Assembly: GCA_011525845.1 (NCBI GenBank)
Contig: WYBP01000011.1
Span: 62,001 to 126,000 of the forward strand
Source: Gemmatimonadaceae bacterium
GTDB taxonomy: Bacteria; Gemmatimonadota; Gemmatimonadetes; Gemmatimonadales; Gemmatimonadaceae
Length of the DNA stretch: 64,000 nt
Direction of reading: 5' to 3'
The translations under genes and the position numbers were made by a program. The notes beneath the pieces are model-generated. The model worked only from the letters and a program-made list of their open reading frames with translations, searched no databases and was not told the origin of the DNA. Positions 26,034 through 33,915 of this stretch are shown piece after piece. The number at the start of each line of letters is the position of its first letter. Positions within the stretch are counted from its first letter, which is position 1.

Positions 26034-26776
26034 GGCTCGGGGACCGGGGAGCCGGTGTTCGCGAAGGTCCCCGACCGCAGGAACTCCCGCGTCCGCTCGA
26101 TCACGTCGGGGCGCCGCATGATGAAGGTGTGCCCTCCGCCGACCATGATGTGCGCCGACTCCTCATCGAGGTGCGTCTCCATCACGCGGACCGTGCGATC
26201 GTCCCGCGCGGCGATGATGCCGATCTCGACGCCGCGCACCGGCGGCAGCTGCCGCACGGTGGAGGAGGAATCCGTCCGTAGTCCGTCCATCGGTCGCAGC
26301 AGCCACCCGGCGAGACCCGCGTACCGGTCCGCGCTCGCCGCACCCTGGTTCGGCGGCGCCAGCATGACCACGCGACCGACGTGGGGCGGGAGCGTGTCGC
26401 GGGTGAGCAGCCACCGCACGAGGATCCCCCCCAGGCTGTGCGCGACGAAGTGCACGGCGCCGATGTCCCCGGTGATGCGGGCGTCCACCGCCGCGCGCAG
26501 CCGCGACCCGAGCTCGGGGATCCCGCAGCAGTAGCTCGAGTACCCGAAGCTCAGCACCTCGTATCCGTCGTCCTCGAGTGCCTTCGCGAGCGGCCGCATC
26601 GAGAACGAGGAGCGGCCCATGCCGTGGACCAGCACCACCAGCTCGTGCCGCGCCGCCGTGTCGCGGGCCACCGGCGCCGCCGCGGTCCGCGCGGCCTGCG
26701 ACGGCAGCCCACCGCCGTGCGCCGGCGAGAGGAGCAGCGCCGCGACAACGAGGACGACGGAACGCGCACGCCGCAT
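26030..26776 (-). CDS. Exported alpha/beta hydrolase (triacylglycerol lipase-like)
   Basis: 248 residues from ATG 26776, the ATG before a signal peptide-like hydrophobic segment (VVLVVAALLLSP). The oxyanion region LVHGMGRSS and the nucleophile elbow AHSLGG (Ser114) are clear, and a His-containing loop (GGGHTFIMRR) supplies the catalytic His. The family covers lipases and carboxylesterases. It partly resembles PGAP1-like or lecithin-acyltransferase-type folds with a YSSYCCG loop. Substrate unknown. Co-transcribed with the DCC gene. Confidence 0.83.
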   Translation of the reverse strand: MRRARSVVLVVAALLLSPAHGGGLPSQAARTAAAPVARDTAARHELVVLVHGMGRSSFSMRPLAKALEDDGYEVLSFGYSSYCCGIPELGSRLRAAVDARITGDIGAVHFVAHSLGGILVRWLLTRDTLPPHVGRVVMLAPPNQGAASADRYAGLAGWLLRPMDGLRTDSSSTVRQLPPVRGVEIGIIAARDDRTVRVMETHLDEESAHIMVGGGHTFIMRRPDVIERTREFLRSGTFANTGSPVPEP

Positions 26777-26784
26777 CGCGGGGC

Positions 26785-27084
26785 TCAGTGCGGCCAGCGG
26801 CTCAGCGTGCTCCACACCTCGCGCTCGAGCGTGACGCCCTCGGGGAAGTGCGCGAGGAAGTCGGCACGCAGGCGCGTGGCGTGCGTCGAGAGGTAGCGGT
26901 CCAGGGCGGACCGGTCCTCGAACTCGAGGCAGGCGCGGAAGCGACCCTCCGCCGCGCGATCGAAGTGCGCGCCGACGGCGAGCCCCGTCGCCAGCACGTC
27001 GGGGATGTGTCGGTCGCGCATGAACACCTCGTAGCGCGTCCGGAGTTCGTCGCGCACCTCGGCGACCACCTCGTAGCTGATCAT
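26785..27084 (-). CDS. DUF4286 family protein
   Basis: 99 residues. YEVFMRDRHIPDVLATG is the hallmark of the DUF4286 family, small ferredoxin-fold (dimeric alpha-beta barrel-like) proteins of unknown role. It is upstream of the hydrolase gene by eight bases and may be in the same unit. Confidence 0.8.
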   Translation of the reverse strand: MISYEVVAEVRDELRTRYEVFMRDRHIPDVLATGLAVGAHFDRAAEGRFRACLEFEDRSALDRYLSTHATRLRADFLAHFPEGVTLEREVWSTLSRWPH

Positions 27085-27152
27085 ATGCCCACCGGTCGGT
27101 CATGGGACGGGCCGGGCGGACGATGCCAGCGAGAGGTATCGTTCCCCGACCC

Positions 27153-28010
27153 ATGAACAATACGCTCCCAACCGCCGAAACGGTTCCCGCGCCCGATGGT
27201 ACACCGCTCGCGGTCCGTTGGTGGTCCGCCGCTGCCCCGCGTGGACATGTCGTCATCGTCCATGGGCTTGGCGAGCACGCCGGGCGGTATGCGCACGTCG
27301 CCGCACGGGTGGTCGCGGCGGGGTGGCGAGTGAGTGCCTTCGACCTGCGGGGACATGGGCGATCGGGCGGACCGCGTGGCGGCGTCCGCCGCGCCGACGA
27401 CCACCTGCGCGACCTGGCCACGGTGCTCGATCACCTGCACCCGGCACCACCCGGGGGAGCCGGGCGCGCAGGTCCCCTCGTCCTGCTGGGGCACAGCATG
27501 GGAGGCCAGGTCGCCGCCCTGTTCGTGGCGCGCGCGGTCCGTCCCGTCGACGGCCTCGTGCTCTCGTCGCCGGCGCTCGACGCGGGGCTCTCCTGGTTCC
27601 AGCGATTCCAGGTGGCGGTCGGTCACGCCCTCGCACCGGACCTCGCCCAGTCGAACCGCCTCGACGTCGACCGGATCTCGCACGACCCCCAGGTCGTGCG
27701 GGCGTACCGCGACGACCCGCTGGTGCACGACCGGGTGACGGCCCGGACGGCCCGCGCGATCCTCGACGGCGGCGCCGAGGTCCTCGCGAGCGCGCCGGCG
27801 TGGCGCGTGCCCACCCTCCTGCTCTGGGCGGGCGCGGATGCGCTCGTCTCGCCGGCGGGGAGCGCGAAGTTCGCGGCGACGGCCCCGGCATCGGTCGTGC
27901 GGGCGCGATGCTTCGATGCGCTCTATCACGAGATCCTCAACGAGCGGGACGCGGAACCGGTCTTCGCCGAGCTGCTGGCGTGGCTCGAGGCGCGCGCCGC
28001 AGGCGCCTGA
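27153..28010 (+). CDS. Alpha/beta hydrolase, monoacylglycerol lipase-like
   Basis: 285 residues from ATG 27153; an in-frame ATG at 27102 would add 17 Arg/Pro-rich residues and is less likely. VIVHGLGEHAGRYAHVA is the hallmark of the monoglyceride lipase/lysophospholipase group, the nucleophile elbow is GHSMGG (Ser115), and the catalytic Asp (LLWAGADALVSP) and His (DALYHEILNE) follow. It lacks a signal peptide, so it is probably cytoplasmic. A -10-like TATCGT lies ten bases before the start. Confidence 0.88.
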   Translation: MNNTLPTAETVPAPDGTPLAVRWWSAAAPRGHVVIVHGLGEHAGRYAHVAARVVAAGWRVSAFDLRGHGRSGGPRGGVRRADDHLRDLATVLDHLHPAPPGGAGRAGPLVLLGHSMGGQVAALFVARAVRPVDGLVLSSPALDAGLSWFQRFQVAVGHALAPDLAQSNRLDVDRISHDPQVVRAYRDDPLVHDRVTARTARAILDGGAEVLASAPAWRVPTLLLWAGADALVSPAGSAKFAATAPASVVRARCFDALYHEILNERDAEPVFAELLAWLEARAAGA

Positions 28011-28766
28011 TCAGCCCCGCGGACCGAGGATCGCACGCGCGAGCGCGCGAAGCGCCCGACCGACCGTGGGCTGCTCGACGGCGGCACGCAGCCGCTCGCG
28101 CTCTCCCTCGAGCCACCGCACCTTGCCCTCGAACGCCTCCGGATGCACCAAGTCCCGGGGAGGCGGCGGCAGCGGCAGCGCACTGACGCGGGTGTGCGCG
28201 GCCGAGCCGCGCTTGGCGAACAGCAGGGCGTTCTGCCGATACCACCACGCGACATCCGCGCGGTCCCAGATCGCGCCGCGCAGCAGGTCGAAGCAGTGGT
28301 ACCCCTCGGCATCGAATCGCGCGACCCAGGCGGATGCGCGCGCCTCGTGCACATGGTCGGTGCCTCCCTGGAGGGGCACGGCCGCGCTGAAGAGCACGAG
28401 GTCAGCGGCGGCACAGAGGGTCCGCACGAAGCCGTCCGCACTCGACGCCGGCAGGTGCTCGGCCACCTCGACTGAGATGCACAGGTCGCGCCGGCGGTCG
28501 ATCGCCACCGGCCCGGTCAGGTCCGTCGCCCGGAAGTCGATGCGCGGGCTGCGGAGCGCGCCCCGGTCCACCCAGTCCCCGTCGAGACCGGTCAGGTCCG
28601 TGGCACCGAGTTCCTCGGCCACCGCCAGCCACGCACCCTGGCCGCAGCCGACATCGATGACGCTCGTCGGCCGCCCCGCCGCGAAGACCAGCGGCAGCAC
28701 GGCCCGTGCCGAGCGCGCCGAGTCCTCGACCTGGTCGGCATAGAACTGGGCGTCGTAGACGGTCAT
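28011..28766 (-). CDS. Class I SAM-dependent methyltransferase
   Basis: 251 residues from ATG 28766. Motif I is VIDVGCGQGAWLAVAEELGA, with LDGDWV supplying the acidic residue that binds the SAM ribose. The middle part has SVEVAEHLP and the aromatic-rich AWWYRQNALLFAKRG, as in sugar or cell-surface glycan methyltransferases. The substrate is unknown. It is convergent with the lipase gene, the two ending on adjacent bases (28010 and 28011). Confidence 0.83.
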   Translation of the reverse strand: MTVYDAQFYADQVEDSARSARAVLPLVFAAGRPTSVIDVGCGQGAWLAVAEELGATDLTGLDGDWVDRGALRSPRIDFRATDLTGPVAIDRRRDLCISVEVAEHLPASSADGFVRTLCAAADLVLFSAAVPLQGGTDHVHEARASAWVARFDAEGYHCFDLLRGAIWDRADVAWWYRQNALLFAKRGSAAHTRVSALPLPPPPRDLVHPEAFEGKVRWLEGERERLRAAVEQPTVGRALRALARAILGPRG

Positions 28767-28935
28767 CGTTGGCGGGGACGGCGTGAGCGAGCAGTGGAGG
28801 TGAACAGCCGGCGTCGCCCGGACCATACTCGCGCGGAGGGGTCGCCGCCACGGCCCGGGCGTCTCGCGCACCACTGTCGGGTCCGGGCACGCGCTGGCAT
28901 CTTCCTGCCGCACCGCCAAACCCGAGGATCTGACC

Positions 28936-30186
28936 GTGGAAGACGCGCCGCGCCGCGACGAGCTCTCCCCCGCTCCACCGGACGCACCGGACGACGCCGT
29001 GCGCCTCGCGTCGCACATCGTTCAGCTCGGCCCCATCGAGGCGGCGGAGGAACTCGAGGAGTACTCCGATGCCGTGGTGTCGGACGTGCTCCAGCGGATC
29101 AACCCCGCGGTGGTCGGCGACATCCTGCCCGAGCTCGACGACGCGCGCCGCGACTCGCTCTTCGCCAAGACGCCCGCGTACGTCACGCAGCAGTGGTCGA
29201 CGAACCTCTCGTTCGACGAGGACGCGATCGGCCGCCTGATGGAGACGCCGCCGGCGACGTTCCGGCCCACCGAAACGGTGCGCCAGGCCACGCAGCGCAT
29301 CCGCGGGCTCTCCGCGGCCGGCCGCCTCACCTACCTCTTCGTCCTCGACGACCAGGAACGCCTCGTCGGGATCGCGACCATGCGCGACCTCCTCGTCGCC
29401 GAGGAGGAGCAGGCGCTGGGTGAGCTCATGCTCCGCGACGTGTTCTTCCTGACCCCCACGACCGATCTCTCGGAGGCCATGAAGCTCGTCGTGCACCGTC
29501 ACTACCCGGTCTATCCGGTCTGCGACGCGTCGCGTCGGCTCATCGGGCAGGTGCGCGGGAGCGCGATGTTCGAGGAACAGGCCTTCGAGATCAGCGCGCA
29601 ACCCGGACGCATGGTCGGCGTGGCGGAGGAGGAGCGACTGCTCACCCCCTGGCCGCGCAGCCTGCGCTTCCGCCACCCCTGGCTCCAGCTCAACCTCGTC
29701 ACGGCCTTCGTCGCGGCCGCGGTCGTCGGCGTCTTCCAGGACACGCTCGATCGCATGGTGATCCTGGCGCTCTTCCTGCCGGTGCTCGCCGGCCAGTCGG
29801 GCAACACCGGCTGCCAGGCGCTGGCCGTGACGCTCCGCGGGCTCACCCTCGGCGAGCTGCGCGCCGGATCCGAGCGCGCACTCGTCGCGAAGGAGGCCCT
29901 GCTCGGCCTCCTGAACGGGGCCTTCGTGGGCATCACCGCGGGCGCGGGCATGTTCATCGTGGCGCGCATGCAGGGGAACGCGGAGGCCCTCGCGCTCGCG
30001 GGGATCGTCGCACTCGCGATGGTCGGGAGCTGCGTGGTGAGCGGGATCGCCGGCGCGCTGATCCCGCTCACGCTGCGGCGCGTCGGGGCGGACCCCGCGA
30101 CGGCCTCGAGCATCTTCCTCACCACCGCGACCGACGTGGCGAGCATGGGACTCTTCCTGGGGCTCGCGACGCTCCTGCTCGCCTGA
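28936..30186 (+). CDS. mgtE: Magnesium transporter MgtE
   Basis: 416 residues from GTG 28936, preceded by CGAGGA. The short N-terminal MgtE_N domain (about 25-95), two CBS domains (about 100-215) and five transmembrane helices (about 240-416) appear in family order. LAGQSGNTGCQALAVTLRGL is the conserved pore signature with its Asn-Thr-Gly. CBS domains gate the channel by cytoplasmic Mg2+. The N-domain is slightly shorter than in the Thermus protein. No M-box riboswitch is apparent in the 169-base leader. Confidence 0.93.
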   Translation: MEDAPRRDELSPAPPDAPDDAVRLASHIVQLGPIEAAEELEEYSDAVVSDVLQRINPAVVGDILPELDDARRDSLFAKTPAYVTQQWSTNLSFDEDAIGRLMETPPATFRPTETVRQATQRIRGLSAAGRLTYLFVLDDQERLVGIATMRDLLVAEEEQALGELMLRDVFFLTPTTDLSEAMKLVVHRHYPVYPVCDASRRLIGQVRGSAMFEEQAFEISAQPGRMVGVAEEERLLTPWPRSLRFRHPWLQLNLVTAFVAAAVVGVFQDTLDRMVILALFLPVLAGQSGNTGCQALAVTLRGLTLGELRAGSERALVAKEALLGLLNGAFVGITAGAGMFIVARMQGNAEALALAGIVALAMVGSCVVSGIAGALIPLTLRRVGADPATASSIFLTTATDVASMGLFLGLATLLLA

Positions 30187-30189
30187 GGA

Positions 30190-31341
30190 TCAGGGCGACC
30201 CGGGCGGGCGCGCCGCGAGCCGCGCCCGGATGGCGCGCGCCTGCGTGTTCGAGGCCTGCGCGAGCGAGACGAACGCCTCGTAGCACTTGAATGCGCCGGC
30301 CGTGTCCGCCTGCGACTCGAGGACCCGCCCGAGGAGATGCCGGGGCGCGGCGTAGTAGGGCTCGAGACGGATCGCCTCGCGCAGCTGCGCCGCGGCACCC
30401 GTCGGCTGCCGGAGGCCGAACAGCACCTCCGCGTACTGGAACTTGAGCACCCCGTCCGCCGGGGCGAGCCCGACGGCGGTCGCGAAGTGGTCGGCCGCCG
30501 CGGCCGGCTGCCGCTGCTGGCGGGCGATCGTCCCGAGCTCCGCGCTGGCATACGCGAAGCCCGCGTTCTCCACCAGCGCCTCGCCGAACGCGGTGCGCGC
30601 GGTCGGCACGTTCCGCATCTCGCGCTGGATCATGCCGATCATGTAGAGCAGGAGGTGCTTGGACCGATAGAACGTGACCGCCTCCTTCTCATCCTGCGCC
30701 CGGAGTTCCGACACGAGGGTCGTGAGGTCGGAGAGGGCGAGCGGGAGGTCGCCGGCCATCACCGCCGCCGTCGCCCGGTCGTAGCGCAGCCAGAGCGAGT
30801 TCTTACCCTTGCGGTCGATGCTGAGCGTGAGCAGCTGGATCGCCCGGGCGAAGTCCCCGTTCCCGTAGGCGATCCACGCGCGCGTGTCGCGGTCCTCCGC
30901 GAACCGGCCCGGGAGTCCGTCGAAGTAGCTGACCTCCAGTCCGCGGTGCACGAACGGGTTCCGCACCAGCGCGAGATCGCGCAGCGAATCGGCCTCCACG
31001 AACGTCGGCTGGCGCGTCGTGCTCGCGTCCCCGCGCAGGTACGCGCCGACCAGTTCGTGCTTCGTGCGCTGGAGGATCGTGGCCCAGCGCGCGAAGTAGG
31101 GCTCGGCGCGGGTGGGATCGATGCGCGACGCCCAGTAGAAGGCGGCCGCCGCGACCTCGGCGTCCTTCCGGAACACCTGCACGCCCAGGTCGAAGTACGC
31201 CTGCCAGTCGTTCGGGTCGGCGCCCGCGGGCAACGCGGGACGATCCGGGACCGAGGACGGCTGGGCTTCCGCGTGCCCCGTGAGCGCGATCGCGCACCCG
31301 AGCGCGATCAGCGGAACGCGCCATCGGGCGCGCACCCTCAC
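30190..31341 (-). CDS. Secreted TPR protein
   Basis: 383 residues from GTG 31341, chosen because it overlaps the upstream stop (GTGA) and begins a signal peptide (VPLIALGCAIALTGHAEAQ). TPR units include VQVFRKDAEVAAAAFYWASR, AELGTIARQQRQPAAAADHF and AEVLFGLRQPTGAAAQLREA. The same AAAAFYWASRIDP/AAAAGFHWAARLDP and end-of-repeat patterns occur in the TPR protein at 24289, so they are paralogues. It follows a PQQ-type sugar dehydrogenase. A scaffold role is inferred. Confidence 0.75.
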   Translation of the reverse strand: MRVRARWRVPLIALGCAIALTGHAEAQPSSVPDRPALPAGADPNDWQAYFDLGVQVFRKDAEVAAAAFYWASRIDPTRAEPYFARWATILQRTKHELVGAYLRGDASTTRQPTFVEADSLRDLALVRNPFVHRGLEVSYFDGLPGRFAEDRDTRAWIAYGNGDFARAIQLLTLSIDRKGKNSLWLRYDRATAAVMAGDLPLALSDLTTLVSELRAQDEKEAVTFYRSKHLLLYMIGMIQREMRNVPTARTAFGEALVENAGFAYASAELGTIARQQRQPAAAADHFATAVGLAPADGVLKFQYAEVLFGLRQPTGAAAQLREAIRLEPYYAAPRHLLGRVLESQADTAGAFKCYEAFVSLAQASNTQARAIRARLAARPPGSP

Positions 31342-32489
31342 GGCCCCCCGGCGGGACGGATCCGCAGCACCCGCCCGTTCGGGCTGTCCGTCACGACGTA
31401 CACCAGGCCGTCCGGGCCCTGCTGCACGTCGCGGAACCGCTCGCGCAGGTCGCCGAGGTACCGCTCCTCCTTCGTGACGCGCCCGTCGCGCATCTCGAGG
31501 CGCACGAGCCCGCCGGGGGAGAGCGAGCCGATGAGGATGCTCCCCTTCCACCCCGGGATCGCGTCCCCCGTGTAGAACGTGAGCCCCGACGGCGCGATCA
31601 CGGGATCCCAGTAGTAGACGGGCTGCTCCATCCCCTCGCGCGCGCTCCCGACGCCGATGCGGGCTCCGGAGTAGTCGCGCCCGTAGGTGATCACGGGCCA
31701 GCCATAGTTCTTCCCCGCCTCAGGATGGTTGAGCTCGTCGCCGCCGCGCGCGCCGTGCTCGATGGTCCAGAGCCGGCCGGTGGCGGGATCGATGTCCGCC
31801 CCCTGCACGTTGCGGTGTCCGTACGACCAGGTCTCCGGCTGCGCGCCGGCGCGTGCGACGAAGGGGTTGTCCGCCGGGATGCTCCCGTCCGCCTCGATGC
31901 GCACGATCTTCCCCATCCCCTGCGACAGGTCCTGCGCCCGGTCGCGGAAGTTCTGCCGGTCCCCCTGCGTGATGAAGAGCCGGCCATCGGGCGCGAAGAC
32001 GATCCGCGACCCGAAGTGCCCGCTCCCCGAGACCTTCGGGCGCTGCTGGTGGATCACGCGCACGTCCTCGAGACCGCCTGCGCCAAGCCTCGCGCGTGCG
32101 ACCGCCGTGCCAGCGCCCCCGCTCCCGGGCTCGGCGTACGAGAGGTAGATCGTGCGATTGGACGCGAATGCGGGGTCGACCGCGACGTCGAGGAGTCCGC
32201 CCTGCCCCGACGCCTGCACCGCGGGCACGCCGGCCACCGGCGCGGACACGGTGCCATCGGTGGACACGATGCGCAGGCGCCCCGGACGCTCCGTCACGAG
32301 CAGCCGTCCGTCCGGCAGGAAGGCGAGCGCCCACGGGTGCTCCAGGCCGCTCGCGAAGGTCTCGGCCCGTACGACGGTCTCGATCGACGCCGGGGTCGGG
32401 GAGCGGGGCGCGTCGCCCTGGGCTCCTGCGGGGTCGCCGCAGCCGAGCGCGGCGGCGAGGATGAGTATCGTGATCGGGGGCGTGCGCAC
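31338..32489 (-). CDS. PQQ-type aldose sugar dehydrogenase (YliI-like), lipoprotein
   Basis: 383 residues. An N-terminal lipobox AAALGC (Cys17) suggests a lipid anchor. The beta-propeller glucose/sorbosone dehydrogenase motifs follow: LEHPWALAFLPDGRLLVTER, GQGGLLDVAVDP, GSGHFGSRIVFAPDGRLF (catalytic His), SYGHRNVQG and EHGARGGDELN. It would oxidise aldoses in the periplasm with PQQ; no PQQ biosynthesis gene is in the window. Its stop overlaps the start of the TPR gene. Confidence 0.88.
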   Translation of the reverse strand: MRTPPITILILAAALGCGDPAGAQGDAPRSPTPASIETVVRAETFASGLEHPWALAFLPDGRLLVTERPGRLRIVSTDGTVSAPVAGVPAVQASGQGGLLDVAVDPAFASNRTIYLSYAEPGSGGAGTAVARARLGAGGLEDVRVIHQQRPKVSGSGHFGSRIVFAPDGRLFITQGDRQNFRDRAQDLSQGMGKIVRIEADGSIPADNPFVARAGAQPETWSYGHRNVQGADIDPATGRLWTIEHGARGGDELNHPEAGKNYGWPVITYGRDYSGARIGVGSAREGMEQPVYYWDPVIAPSGLTFYTGDAIPGWKGSILIGSLSPGGLVRLEMRDGRVTKEERYLGDLRERFRDVQQGPDGLVYVVTDSPNGRVLRIRPAGGP

Positions 32490-32565
32490 GTGCGGCCTCG
32501 CGGCTGGTGACCCCCTCAGTGTAGCGGACGGCGCGCCAACGCGGAACGCGGGCGGTCGCGACAGC

Positions 32566-33087
32566 TCAGGGCCGGATGGTCACCGGGAGGGTGGCCCAGA
32601 ACTCGGGGACGAGCGCGTGTCGCACGCGGAGCACGTACGCGCCGGGCGCGCTGGCGACCCGCATGAGGTCGGTCACCACCACCGAGTCGCCGGCGGCGAG
32701 CGTGACGGTGGAGCTGTAGGCGGCACACTTGAGCACCCCGGGGACCTCCACGAGCTCGAGCGAGCCCGAGTAGTCCAGTCCGCAGATCCGGCTGACGAGG
32801 GTCACCGGTGCCGCGGCGGTGTTCGTGATGACCGACCGCACCTCGACGTCGTTCCCGCCGAGCAGGGCCGCCCGCCGGAAGGAGACGCTCTGCACCAGTC
32901 CCGGCGCGACGGACTCCTCCGACCGGCCGTCGACCGTCAGGTCGCCGCCGAGCACGCGCGCTCCGTCGCAGGCGGCGAGGAGCAGCAGCGCGACCAGCGC
33001 CGGGACCGCCGCGCGGCGGGTCCGGGGCCGGGAACGCGAGGAGATCGCCCGAATGGGCGTGGGCACTGCAGCTTCGTGGGTGGACAT
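32566..33087 (-). CDS. Lipoprotein with a beta-sandwich-like domain, function unknown
   Basis: 173 residues. A long Arg-rich n-region precedes a lipobox LLLAAC (about residue 40), so the true start may be an internal codon. The mature domain has alternating short strands with VEVRSVITNTAAAPVTLVSR, AAGDSVVVTDLM and YVLRVRHAL, similar to BsuPI-type (intracellular protease inhibitor) or DUF11-like beta-sandwiches. No catalytic residues. It lies between the sugar dehydrogenase and the PagL-like gene on the same strand. Confidence 0.6.
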   Translation of the reverse strand: MSTHEAAVPTPIRAISSRSRPRTRRAAVPALVALLLLAACDGARVLGGDLTVDGRSEESVAPGLVQSVSFRRAALLGGNDVEVRSVITNTAAAPVTLVSRICGLDYSGSLELVEVPGVLKCAAYSSTVTLAAGDSVVVTDLMRVASAPGAYVLRVRHALVPEFWATLPVTIRP

Positions 33088-33157
33088 GTGCCGTGCCCTA
33101 CCCGACGTGCACCCGCGTCGTCACCGCGCCATCACGAACTGCGACGAACGCGCCGGC

Positions 33158-33868
33158 TCAGCGGCGGAACCGCAGCCCCGCCGTGAACAGGTGCGAGGCG
33201 ACACCGGGGTTCTCCGGCGACGTGCCCGCGTTGGAGAGGTGGTGGAAACGGTACATGAGCGTGATCCCCTGCCGGTCCGGCGGACCGATCCGCACGCCGA
33301 ACTCGGCGGAGGCGGTGAAGTTGAACCGGGTGGCGCGCGTGGTCGGCACCGCGCGGTCGAAGAGGAGTCCCCCGACCACCACGCCGACGCTCGGCGAGAC
33401 GGCACGATCACCGCGGAACCGGGCGGTGACTCCGGCAGGATTGAACCCGAGCCCGAAGCTCGATCCCGACGGGAAGAGCCGTCCCGAACTGTCGGTCTGC
33501 GGCAGCACGCAGAGACTCGCGTTCGGGCAGCTGAGCCCCGTGCCCCGCGCGCTGCGGTACGGCGTCGAGAGCATCGCGACCGGGATGAGGTCCACCATGA
33601 ACTCGAACGTCGGGGCCCCGGCACGCTGCGGACGCGGGCCCACCGGACGGACGAAGCGCACGGCGAGCAGCCCGAAGTTCATCTCGGGCGAAGCGCCGAG
33701 CAGTCCCCAGCGCGGCGAGTTGGAGGCGAGCCCGCCCCAGACCTCCACCGCACGCCACGCGCCCCGTTCGGCCGCGGACGTGTCCGCGGGTTTCTGCGCG
33801 ACGAGCGGAACGGCGGCAGTGGAGACCACCAGCAGGAGCGGCAGTCCGATCCGTGGAACCAGCTGCAT
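33158..33868 (-). CDS. Acyloxyacyl hydrolase (PagL-like lipid A 3-O-deacylase)
   Basis: 236 residues from ATG 33868, which starts a signal peptide (IGLPLLLVVSTAAVPLVAQ). The remainder is an outer-membrane beta-barrel-like sequence ending in GLRFRR. Near the C terminus RFHHLSNAGTSPENPG carries the HxSNAG motif of the PagL catalytic His-Ser pair, with a Glu about ten residues on. The enzyme would remove the 3-O-acyl chain of lipid A. The protein is longer than PagL (~150 residues mature) but matches the wider acyloxyacyl hydrolase family. Activity is inferred. Confidence 0.7.
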   Translation of the reverse strand: MQLVPRIGLPLLLVVSTAAVPLVAQKPADTSAAERGAWRAVEVWGGLASNSPRWGLLGASPEMNFGLLAVRFVRPVGPRPQRAGAPTFEFMVDLIPVAMLSTPYRSARGTGLSCPNASLCVLPQTDSSGRLFPSGSSFGLGFNPAGVTARFRGDRAVSPSVGVVVGGLLFDRAVPTTRATRFNFTASAEFGVRIGPPDRQGITLMYRFHHLSNAGTSPENPGVASHLFTAGLRFRR

Positions 33869-33915
33869 GCCTCGTGTACCCCGAGCGAACCCGACCGGTC
33901 GTGGGCGCCGGTCCA

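Noticed and set aside
28767-28935. M-box (magnesium) riboswitch upstream of mgtE
   Set aside because: The 169-base divergent gap shows no conserved M-box elements I can recognise.
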